Shown: positions 7,826 through 13,134 of the stretch, one piece after another
Layout: each line of letters begins with the position of its first letter
Numbering within the stretch: position 1 is the first letter of the stretch
Source of the DNA: JBDSTZ01 sp039927975
GTDB taxonomy: Bacteria > Pseudomonadota > Gammaproteobacteria > Burkholderiales > Burkholderiaceae_D
Direction: 5' to 3'
NCBI GenBank assembly: GCA_039927975.1
Contig: JBDSTZ010000185.1
Coordinates: forward strand, 1-13,134
DNA length: 13,134 bases
Program-made: the position numbers and the translations under genes
The notes under the pieces: generated by a model
Databases searched by the model: none
Told to the model about the DNA's origin: nothing
The model's input: only the letters and a program-made list of their open reading frames with translations

Positions 7826-7849
7826 CGGCGCGCCTAAGCCTGCGCGCCG
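7826..7849 (-). promoter_or_regulatory. Strong GC-rich stem-loop in the 5' leader of ompA-A
   Basis: Perfect 8-bp inverted repeat CGGCGCGC (7826-7833) / GCGCGCCG (7842-7849) with an 8-base loop, ending about 50 bases before the ATG at 7775. There is no T-run on the minus strand, so it is not an intrinsic terminator. E. coli ompA mRNA is stabilised by 5'-leader stem-loops; a similar role here is an analogy, not shown. Confidence 0.5.
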
Positions 7850-7924
7850 TCAAACATTCCGGTGACGAAGCGCAGAAAGCGACCCGTCGTGCATACAACT
7901 ATTGCCGGTCGGGACTTCCGATTC

Positions 7925-7940
7925 TGTTCGGTATCGAACA
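7925..7940. promoter_or_regulatory. Palindrome (possible operator) overlapping the candidate ompA-A promoter
   Basis: TGTTCG-GTAT-CGAACA, perfect 6-bp arms with a 4-base centre. It overlaps the proposed -10 region of ompA-A. It has the shape of a dimeric repressor site. The arm order is opposite to the GAAC-N4-GTTC layout of Gram-positive LexA boxes, so I do not assign a regulator. Confidence 0.35.
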
Positions 7941-7958
7941 TACGGATGAGTTTGCCAA
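7930..7958 (-). promoter_or_regulatory. Candidate promoter of ompA-A
   Basis: Minus strand: -35 TTGGCA (7958-7953, 5 of 6), directly preceded by an A/T tract (about 7957-7985, AAAAATTTTT core) that resembles an UP element. After a 17-base spacer comes GATACC (7935-7930), a poor -10. The UP-like tract and -35 are the convincing part. Confidence 0.3.
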
Positions 7959-8056
7959 AAATTTTTCAGAAAAAAGACGAATTAACAACAGAAATCGCGC
8001 ACGGAAACGCGTGCGGCGTGCTGCGCAAGCGCAGAAAAACGCAAACACGCTGGCTG

Positions 8057-8080
8057 AAAAGCGCCCCGGGGGTGGGGCGC
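8057..8080 (-). terminator. Second (back-up) terminator after OmpA protein B
   Basis: Perfect 7-bp GC stem GCGCCCC / GGGGCGC (8061-8067 and 8074-8080), 6-base loop, followed on the minus strand by TTTT (8060-8057). It lies just downstream of the terminator at 8087-8111. The short T tract makes it weaker, but the tandem layout is common. Confidence 0.55.
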
Positions 8081-8086
8081 ACGACG

Positions 8087-8111
8087 AAAAAAAGCTGCCA
8101 CAAGGCGGCTT
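8087..8111 (-). terminator. Intrinsic terminator of the DUF3494 lipoprotein-ompA-B unit
   Basis: Minus strand: AAGCCGCC (8111-8104), loop TTGT, GGCAGCTT (8099-8092), then a run of T to 8087. The 8-bp stem has one internal C-A mismatch. It starts 28 bases after the ompA-B stop codon. Confidence 0.75.
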
Positions 8112-8138
8112 TCTCGGCGGGAAACCGGGCGCCGTGGA

Positions 8139-9281
8139 TTATTTCACGGTGCGGGTACCGACCACCTCAACCGTCACGCGACGGTTTTTGGCGCGCCCCT
8201 CGGCGCTGGCATTGTCGGCCACCGGCTGGCTCTCGCCCTTGCCTTCGGTGTAGATCCGCGAAGCATCGACTCCGGTCGAGACCAGATAGGCCTTGACGGC
8301 GTCGGCGCGGCGCAGCGAGAGCTTCTGGTTGTAGGCGTCCGAGCCGCGCGAATCGGTATGGCCGACCGTGATCATCACTTCGGTGTCCATCCCTTTGAGC
8401 TTGGCCAGCAGGTCGTCCAGCGCGGCTTTGCCGGCCGGCTTGACGATCGCCTTGTCGAAGTCGAACAGCGCTTCGGCGGCGAAGGCGACTTTCTCGGAGA
8501 CCGGGACCGGCGGCGGTGGTGGCGGCGGTGGCGGCGGCGTCACCACAGGCGGCGGCAGCGGCGCGGCCACGGGCGGCGGGTTATAGACCGGCGGCGCGGC
8601 GGCGGCCGGGCGGCCCAGCTTGTAGACCAGGCCGAGCGAGAACAGGTCGACGTCGCCGCGGTTGCCGACGGCGTCATGCAGGCGATGGCGCTCGGCCTCG
8701 AGGCGCACGGCCAGCGCCTCGGACAGCTTGTATTCGAGCCCGAGGCCCAGCTTCGGCCCCCACTTGCGCTCGCGCGGATCGGGGCCGGTCACGGCCAGCA
8801 GGCGGTTGCCGGTGAAGTGGGCGTTGGCCTGGGCAACCATCACCCCTGCCCTGCCAAGCAAGGCGAAGCGCGGCGTCAGCGGCAGCTGGCCGAGCAGGTC
8901 GAGGTTGAGGGCGCGAAAGCCGACTTCGCCGTTGAGGACGCCGCCGCCCGAGGTGGTGGCGGCGAAGCTCGACGTGCCGAGGTCGACATAGCCTGCTTCG
9001 AGCGCCAGGTAGCGATTGAGCTGGCGACCGACGAGCAGCTTGAAGCCGAGGTCTTTCTCGTCCTTGCCAAAGGACGACAGGGTGGCGCCGTTGGCGGTCA
9101 GCGCGCTGGTCAGGCGCGGCTGGTCGATGGTCGAGCGGGCCTGGCCGGCGCTGGCGCCGACATACCAGGCGCTGTTGGCCCAGTCCGGATTGACGAAGTC
9201 GTCGGCGGCGTGGGCCGCCTGGGCGGCCAGCATGGCGACGGCCAGGATGCTCAGGGCCTTGCGTGTGTGAGTCAGGTTCAT
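8139..9281 (-). CDS. OmpA-family outer-membrane protein B, second gene of the DUF3494 lipoprotein unit
   Basis: 380 residues with a Sec signal peptide (MNLTHTRKALSILAVAMLAAQAAHA, cleavage after residue 25). The barrel region (about 26-225) opens with FVNPDWANSAWYVGASAGQARS, closely like its two paralogs. A linker (about 228-262) contains ten consecutive prolines. The OmpA peptidoglycan-binding domain starts at FDFDKAIVKP (273), with canonical GHTD (Asp310) and LSLRR (Arg325). Role: structural anchor between outer membrane and peptidoglycan, perhaps also porin-like or adhesive. It begins only 22 bases after the stop of the DUF3494/Ig lipoprotein, with no space for a promoter and no good Shine-Dalgarno, so it is very probably cotranscribed and perhaps translationally coupled. 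Two terminator hairpins follow it. This pairing suggests OmpA-B serves the lipoprotein (inference). Confidence 0.93.
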   Translation of the reverse strand: MNLTHTRKALSILAVAMLAAQAAHAADDFVNPDWANSAWYVGASAGQARSTIDQPRLTSALTANGATLSSFGKDEKDLGFKLLVGRQLNRYLALEAGYVDLGTSSFAATTSGGGVLNGEVGFRALNLDLLGQLPLTPRFALLGRAGVMVAQANAHFTGNRLLAVTGPDPRERKWGPKLGLGLEYKLSEALAVRLEAERHRLHDAVGNRGDVDLFSLGLVYKLGRPAAAAPPVYNPPPVAAPLPPPVVTPPPPPPPPPPVPVSEKVAFAAEALFDFDKAIVKPAGKAALDDLLAKLKGMDTEVMITVGHTDSRGSDAYNQKLSLRRADAVKAYLVSTGVDASRIYTEGKGESQPVADNASAEGRAKNRRVTVEVVGTRTVK

Positions 9282-9303
9282 GGTGAGGTTCGCTTTTCCG
9301 GAG

Positions 9304-11079
9304 TTATTTGGTGATCTTGTTGTTGGCGAGCGTCACGGCGGCAGCGGTGAGCACACGGCCGTTCTGCAAGTTGGCGTTGTCACCGAGCGTGATGGCGGCG
9401 GACTGGCCGAGCAAGGTGCCCTTGAAGACGCTGTTGGCGCCGAGCGTGGTGGGGCCGACCGGGACCCAGCTCAGGTTGTCGTAACTTGCGCCGTTGGTCA
9501 GCGCGACGATCGAGTTGGCGGTCGAGTTGAGGGTGCCGGCGGTGCGGAAGATGTAGACGCCGGTGCCGCTCAGGGTCAGGGTGCCGGTGATGTTGATGGC
9601 GCCGGTGGCGCAATACACGCCAGGGGTCAGCACCTGGCCGCCAAGGTCGACGGCGCCGGCGAAGTTGACGGTGCAGGCGCGGCCGTTGGCATCGATGATC
9701 GCCAGTTGCAGGTCGGCCAGCGCGTCGGTCAGGACAGCGCCCGACTTGTAGTTGTTGTAGCCGGCGGCCTGGGTCGGATCGACGGTTTGCGAAGGCGCGC
9801 CGATGTCGCCGGTGACCAGGGTGGTGCCGCCGGCGTTGTTGGTGATCGAGGTGCCGGCCAGTACGCCGAAGGTGGCGACGCTGCGCAGGTTGACCGGGTT
9901 GAGGGTGACGACCGGCGGGGCGGCGAGCACGTTCAAGGTGGCGGTGCCGGATTTGCCGGTCAGGCTGGCGGTGACGATGGTGGTGCCGACGGCGGCGCCG
10001 GTGGCCAGGCCGCTGGCCGGGACGATGGTGGCGACGGCGGGCACCGACGACGACCAGAGGGCGCTGTTGGTGATCACAGCGGTGCTGGCGTCGGTGTAGG
10101 TGGCGATGGCGACGAATTGCTGCTGGGCGCCGCTGACGATGTTGGCCGGGTTGGGCGTGACGGCGATGCTGGCGATGGTGGCGGCGGTGACGGTGGCGGT
10201 GGTGGTGCCGCTCTTGCCGCCGTAGGCGCCGGTGATGACGGCGCTGCCGGCGCTCACGCCGCTGACCAGGCCCTTGGCGGTGGAGGCGGCGACGCTTGAT
10301 GCGGCCGAGCTGAAGACGGTGGCGGACGAGACGTCGCCGCTGGTGCCGTCAGAGAAGGTGGCGATCGCGGCCAGCTGGCGGCTGGCGCCCACTTGCAGGC
10401 TTGGCGCTTGCGGCGTGATGGCCAGCGATTGCACGGCCGGTGCGGTCACGGTCACGGTGGTGGTGGCGCTCTTGCCGCTGAAGGTGCCGGTCATGATGGC
10501 GGTGCCGGCGCTGACGCCGGTGACCAGGCCGCCGGTGGTGCTCGAGACGGTCGCGGCGGAGGCGGCGAAGCTGGTCGAGGCGGTGACGTCGCCGGCGCTG
10601 CCGTCGGCGTAGGTGGCGACCGCCGTCAGCTGGCGCGAGGTGCCGGCGACGAGGGTGGGCGCCTGCGGCGAGACGGCCAGCGACAGCACGGACGGATTGG
10701 CCACGGTGAGGGTGGCGGCGCCGTTCCTGCCGCCGAAACTGGCGCCGATGGCGGAGGTGCCGACGGCGACGGTGGTGGCAAGGCCGGTGGCCGGGTTAAT
10801 GGTGGCGACGGCGGCGGTGGCCGAGGTCCAGGTCGAACTGGCGGTCACGTCGCGGGTGGAGGCGTCCGAATAGATGGCGGTGGCGCTGAACTGCAGGGTC
10901 AGGCCGGGGCGCAGGGTTGGCGCGGCAGGAGTCACGCTGACGCTGACCAGGCTGGCGGCGGGCAGACCGAGGATCGGGTCGCGGCCCTGGTCGCCACCGC
11001 CGCAACCGGCGACGAGCGCGGTGACAAACAGTCCGACCGAGCAGAAAATTGTTCGGGTATAGCGCTTGAGAGCGTTCAT
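9304..11079 (-). CDS. Outer-membrane lipoprotein with four Big_2 Ig-like repeats and a C-terminal DUF3494 (ice-binding-type) domain
   Basis: 591 residues from the ATG at 11079, chosen over in-frame starts up to 11136 because AAGGA lies 6 bases before it and a lipoprotein signal follows at once: MNALKRYTRTIFCSVGLFVTALVAGC, lipobox VAGC with Cys26 and Gly at +2 (outer membrane). Four Ig-like repeats of about 84 residues cover 43-127, 130-213, 215-299 and 301-385. Each has the V-x-P-x-x-P-x-L/I ... Q-(L/F)-x-A-x-A-x-(Y/F)-(S/A/T)-D pattern of bacterial Ig-like group 2. Residues 393-591 fit DUF3494: ATFGVLAGTSITN at the start, VTGDIGAP, DLGGQVLTPGVYC, LSGTGVYIFRTAGTLN, LGANSVFKGTLLGQSAAITLG and a final NGRVLTAAAVTL. 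Family knowledge: DUF3494 forms an irregular beta-helix found in many ice-binding proteins, though not every member binds ice. Cys469 and Cys490 could pair. The Ig repeats would act as a stalk holding the beta-helix off the surface. First gene of a two-gene unit with OmpA-B. Confidence 0.92.
   Translation of the reverse strand: MNALKRYTRTIFCSVGLFVTALVAGCGGGDQGRDPILGLPAASLVSVSVTPAAPTLRPGLTLQFSATAIYSDASTRDVTASSTWTSATAAVATINPATGLATTVAVGTSAIGASFGGRNGAATLTVANPSVLSLAVSPQAPTLVAGTSRQLTAVATYADGSAGDVTASTSFAASAATVSSTTGGLVTGVSAGTAIMTGTFSGKSATTTVTVTAPAVQSLAITPQAPSLQVGASRQLAAIATFSDGTSGDVSSATVFSSAASSVAASTAKGLVSGVSAGSAVITGAYGGKSGTTTATVTAATIASIAVTPNPANIVSGAQQQFVAIATYTDASTAVITNSALWSSSVPAVATIVPASGLATGAAVGTTIVTASLTGKSGTATLNVLAAPPVVTLNPVNLRSVATFGVLAGTSITNNAGGTTLVTGDIGAPSQTVDPTQAAGYNNYKSGAVLTDALADLQLAIIDANGRACTVNFAGAVDLGGQVLTPGVYCATGAINITGTLTLSGTGVYIFRTAGTLNSTANSIVALTNGASYDNLSWVPVGPTTLGANSVFKGTLLGQSAAITLGDNANLQNGRVLTAAAVTLANNKITK
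9925..10953. repeat. Four tandem Ig-like (Big_2) coding repeats
   Basis: Four diverged in-frame units of about 255 bases each (10953-10699, 10692-10441, 10437-10183 and 10179-9925). They encode related 84-85-residue Ig-like modules. Units 2 and 3 are the closest pair (SPQAPTLVAGTSRQL versus TPQAPSLQVGASRQL). They are protein-level repeats with only partial DNA identity, so they are older than the near-identical repeat in the adhesin gene. Confidence 0.8.
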
Positions 11080-11085
11080 GGTGAA

Positions 11086-11090
11086 TCCTT
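11086..11090 (-). promoter_or_regulatory. Ribosome binding site of the DUF3494 lipoprotein
   Basis: AAGGA on the minus strand, 6 bases before the ATG at 11079. It decides this start over the ATG at 11100 and other upstream in-frame codons and puts the lipoprotein signal at the true N-terminus. Confidence 0.7.
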
Positions 11091-11267
11091 TGGGTAGCAT
11101 GTTTCTCGAACCGCGCCGTATGGGTTCACACGGCATACCGAGAAATCAGATGGCGCGTCGCGTGGGCGATCGGCCAGTGGGACGGACTATGACGGGCGCA
11201 GCCAAGCGGCTCCGTTCGGTAGCGCGCTTAGCGTTGACTTATGGAATCTTTATTTGTCGACAGGCAT

Positions 11268-11297
11268 AAAAAACCGCCCGGCGAGTCGCGGGGCGGT
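11268..11297 (-). terminator. Intrinsic terminator of OmpA protein C
   Basis: Minus strand: ACCGCCC (11297-11291), 11-base loop, GGGCGGT (11279-11273), followed by TTTTTT to 11268. It begins 22 bases after the stop codon. The stem arms are identical to those of the ompA-A terminator at 6552-6583. It implies that the DUF3494 lipoprotein has its own promoter in 11080-11267, although I could not identify a convincing one there. Confidence 0.9.
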
Positions 11298-11318
11298 CTG
11301 GCACAACGGGTAAGCGAT

Positions 11319-12476
11319 TTATTGCGCGCTGCGGGTTCCCACCACTTCGAGCGTGACGCGGCGATTCAGGGCGCGCCCGGCGGCGGTGCGGTTGTCGGCC
11401 ACCGGCTGGGTTTCACCCTTGCCCTCTGCATAGATGCGGGTCGGATCGATGCCCTGCTCGGCCATGTAGGCCTTGACCGCCTGCACCCGGCGCAGCGACA
11501 GCTTCTGGTTGTAGGCTTCGGTGCCGATCGAGTCGGTGTGGCCGACCATGATGATCACTTCGAGATTCATGCCGGCCAGGCCGCGCAGCAGGCCGTCGAG
11601 CGCAGTCTTGCCGGCCGGCTTGATGACCGCCTTGTCGAAGTCGAACAGCGCTTCGGCGGCGAAGCTGACTTTCTCGGACACGGGCACCTGCGGCAGCGGC
11701 GGCGCGGGCGGCAGCGGCGGCGGCGGCGGTGGCGGCAACTCGGCCGGCGGAGGCGGCGGCGTGTAGACCGGCGGCGCAATCACCGGCGGGGGCGCCTCGC
11801 CGTCGGGGCGCCCGAGTTTGACCACCAGGCCGATCGAGAACAGGTCGACCCGGCCGTCGTGGCCCACCACCGACGGCAGGTGATAGCGCTCGGCCTCGGC
11901 GCGCAGGGCGAACGCTTCGGACAGCTTGTATTCGAGTCCGAGGCCGGCCTTGCCGCCGTAGCCGCGGGGGCGCAGGTCGGGGCCGACGCCGAGCCGGGCA
12001 TCGGAGAAATGGGCCTTCGTTTCACCGTAGATGGCGCCGACCCGGCCGAGCAGCGCGGCGCGCTGCGACAGGGTCAGCGCGCCGACCAGGTCGAGATTGA
12101 CGCCGCGAAAACCGTATTCGCCGCTGAACTTGCAGCCGCAGGCGACGGTGGTGTCGAAAGTCGCCTTGCCGAGGTCGAAATAGCCGGCCTCGAGCGCCCA
12201 GTGATGGTTCAGCTGCTTGCCGAGAAAGAACTTGAAGCCGCGGTCCTTCTCGTCCTTGTTGAAGGTGGTGGGGCCCTGGCCGCTGACGCTCAGGCGCTGG
12301 CTCAGGTCGGCCTGGTCGATCGAGGAGCGGGTCTTGCCGATGCTGGCGCCGAGGTACCAGGCGTGGTCGGCCCAGTCCGGATTGACGAATTCATCGTCGT
12401 CGGCGCTGGCCGCGCCCGGCGCCAGCAGGGAAACAGCCAGTACGGTCATTAGGGCTGGAATCGTGTTCAGCTTCAT
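11319..12476 (-). CDS. OmpA-family outer-membrane protein C
   Basis: 385 residues from the ATG at 12476. The frame is open to 12683 but the first 69 codons look non-coding, whereas MKLNTIPALMTVLAVSLLAPGAASA is a Sec signal peptide (cleavage after residue 25). The barrel (about 26-225) starts DDDEFVNPDWADHAWYLGASIGKTRSS. A Pro-rich linker (about 232-268) holds runs of five and seven prolines. The OmpA C-terminal domain starts at FDFDKAVIKP (278), with GHTD (Asp315) and LSLRR (Arg330) intact. One loop reads VACGCKF where the paralogs have TTGGGVL, adding two cysteines two residues apart. Role: outer-membrane barrel bound to peptidoglycan. It is transcribed alone or after the broken glycosyltransferase; a strong terminator follows. 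It shares its translation start context (ACACCACC-ATG-AA) with OmpA-A. Confidence 0.93.
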   Translation of the reverse strand: MKLNTIPALMTVLAVSLLAPGAASADDDEFVNPDWADHAWYLGASIGKTRSSIDQADLSQRLSVSGQGPTTFNKDEKDRGFKFFLGKQLNHHWALEAGYFDLGKATFDTTVACGCKFSGEYGFRGVNLDLVGALTLSQRAALLGRVGAIYGETKAHFSDARLGVGPDLRPRGYGGKAGLGLEYKLSEAFALRAEAERYHLPSVVGHDGRVDLFSIGLVVKLGRPDGEAPPPVIAPPVYTPPPPPAELPPPPPPPLPPAPPLPQVPVSEKVSFAAEALFDFDKAVIKPAGKTALDGLLRGLAGMNLEVIIMVGHTDSIGTEAYNQKLSLRRVQAVKAYMAEQGIDPTRIYAEGKGETQPVADNRTAAGRALNRRVTLEVVGTRSAQ

Positions 12477-12563
12477 GGTGGTGTCCGTTCTCGTCAAATG
12501 GATCGGCAGGGGCAGGCTGCGAGGGTCCGTCGGCGAGGCAGCCAAGGCCCAGTTCGCTAGCGC

Positions 12564-12577
12564 GTAATATTGATTAC
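12564..12577. promoter_or_regulatory. Inverted repeat overlapping a possible -10 upstream of ompA-C
   Basis: GTAAT-ATTG-ATTAC, perfect 5-bp arms in an AT-rich patch about 90 bases before the ATG at 12476. On the minus strand it overlaps TGTAAT (12578-12573), 5 of 6 to the -10 consensus, but I find no good -35 at 16-18 bases. Could be an operator or chance. Confidence 0.3.
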
Positions 12578-12607
12578 AGGGTAGATTTGGCGCTACCAGA
12601 CTGATCA

Positions 12608-12631
12608 AGAACAAACAAAGCTTGCGCAAGC
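12608..12631 (-). terminator. Weak candidate terminator after the glycosyltransferase remnant
   Basis: A perfect 12-base palindrome GCTTGCGCAAGC (12620-12631) is followed on the minus strand by the T-rich TTTGTTTGTTCTT. As a hairpin it has only a 4-bp stem around a GCGC loop, so termination would be weak; the site may instead be a protein-binding palindrome. Confidence 0.3.
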
Positions 12632-12639
12632 CGAACTTG

Positions 12640-13134
12640 TCATCCGGTTGACAACACCTCGAGCGCGCTGACCAGCGCGGCACTGTCGAACGGGGTGGCG
12701 AAATGCGCGGCGGCGGCCTGGCAGCCGGCGGCGATGGCGGGCGCGCCGAGCAACTCGCGCAAGCGGCGCGTCAGGCGCGCCGGATCGAGGCGGGCGGCCG
12801 GCAGCACCAGGCCGGCGCCGAGCGCCGCCACCCGCGCGCCATTGTCGAACTGGTCGTGGGCGAGCGGCACGATCAGTTGCGGGGTGGCCGCGCGCAGCGC
12901 TTCGGCGGTGGTGCCGATGCCGCCGTGGTGGATCAGGCGCCAGCCAGGCGGTGACGATTTTCAGGCGCGGGCGCAGGGTGCGGCACAGGTCGGCCTCGGG
13001 CAGCGCCAGCGGGTGCACCAGCAGCAGGCAGGGCCGCTCGCCCTCCAGCGCGGCGACGAAGGGCGGCAGCTGCGTCATGCCTTCGCGGGTGGCGCGCCAT
13101 ACCACGCCGAAACCGCGCAGGGGATGCCAGAGGT
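12640..13134 (-). pseudogene. GT-B glycosyltransferase (COG1819/YjiC-RhlB-like) remnant with an internal deletion; 5' end beyond the window
   Basis: From the right edge one frame encodes LWHPLRGFGVVWRATREG... to IVTAWLAP (about 13132-12937). This resembles the N-domain of UDP-sugar glycosyltransferases of the RhlB/YjiC type, where an LWHP-x-(K/R)-GFGVVW segment occurs around residues 75-90. Immediately afterwards a different frame encodes WRLIHHGGIGTTAEALRA, then PQLIVPLAHDQFDNGARV and a normal C-terminus ending LEVLSTG at the TGA at 12640. That is the family's C-domain donor-sugar motif (HHGG-GT, then P-x-x-x-DQ-x-x-N), usually near residue 320. The middle of the protein, roughly 180-200 residues by comparison with typical members, is absent and the frame is broken. 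The join falls in GGCTGGCGCC (12936-12945), which reads naturally in both frames. Neither fragment can form an active enzyme. An assembly error at the same spot cannot be excluded. Confidence 0.82.

Larger units (their letters stand above)
7776..8056. other. Intergenic and leader region of ompA-A
   Basis: About 280 bases with no supported gene on either strand. It contains the promoter candidate, the TGTTCG/CGAACA palindrome and the leader stem-loop described separately. It is less GC-rich than the flanking genes, especially 7910-8000. Plus-strand open frames through here lack homology signals and overlap real genes at both ends. Confidence 0.5.

Noticed and set aside
7776..7898. N-terminal extension of OmpA-A to 7898 (similarly OmpA-C to 12683 and the DUF3494 lipoprotein to 11136)
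   Set aside because: The extensions would bury good signal peptides 20-70 residues inside the protein and cross leader hairpins or promoter-like sequence. The internal ATGs have the proper signal sequences.
7862..8296. Lys/Arg-rich plus-strand open frame across the ompA-A/ompA-B gap
   Set aside because: It begins in the leader region, runs through two terminators and into ompA-B antisense; no start signal or recognisable domain.
11110..11150. Imperfect inverted repeat (GTATG / CATAC arms) upstream of the DUF3494 lipoprotein
   Set aside because: Only 5-bp arms with a long spacer and no nearby promoter signal; likely by chance.
12605..13105. A 166-residue protein reading through the glycosyltransferase remnant in the first frame
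   Set aside because: After WLAP the frame turns into Arg/His-rich nonsense while the neighbouring frame carries the true C-domain motifs, so it is a frameshifted tail and not a real product.

Overview
The window is GC-rich and every gene I can support lies on the minus strand, so the text below runs from high to low coordinates. Base composition, the OmpA, TolC and DUF4347-adhesin families and the gene style suggest a Gram-negative betaproteobacterium, most likely Oxalobacteraceae (Massilia, Duganella or Janthinobacterium type). That placement is inference from protein style, not from a marker gene.

Layout: (1) 13134-12640, the remains of a GT-B (COG1819/YjiC/RhlB-like) glycosyltransferase with its middle missing. 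An N-domain fragment meets a C-domain fragment out of frame at a 10-base sequence that both halves can read. (2) 12476-11319, OmpA-family protein C, followed by a strong intrinsic terminator. (3) 11079-9304, an outer-membrane lipoprotein with four Ig-like (Big_2) repeats and a C-terminal DUF3494 ice-binding-type domain. Only 22 bases later comes (4) 9281-8139, OmpA-family protein B; two stacked terminator hairpins follow. (5) 7775-6618, OmpA-family protein A, with its own leader and a textbook terminator. (6) 6193-4670, a TolC-type outer-membrane lipoprotein; (7) 4666-3881, a short periplasmic adaptor; and (8) 3859 to the left edge, the first 1286 codons of a very large surface protein. That protein has an LEPR-XLL-like N-terminal motif, DUF4347, Calx-beta, Ig-like and cadherin-like repeats. 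Genes 6-8 are separated by 3 and 21 bases and look like one operon.

How they may work together: TolC and the adaptor could form the outer part of an export channel for the giant adhesin encoded behind them. The adhesin has no Sec signal, which fits type I-like secretion, but the inner-membrane transporter is not in the window. The DUF3494/Ig lipoprotein and OmpA protein B look cotranscribed, pairing a surface adhesion or ice-binding module with a peptidoglycan-anchored barrel. The whole stretch reads as a cell-surface and adhesion locus. The points most worth a second look are a His-Gly/Gly-Cys pattern in the DUF4347 domain that resembles clan CD (caspase-like) proteases, the DUF3494-OmpA unit inside an ompA paralog array, the 93%-identical internal repeat of the adhesin, and the microhomology-flanked glycosyltransferase deletion.
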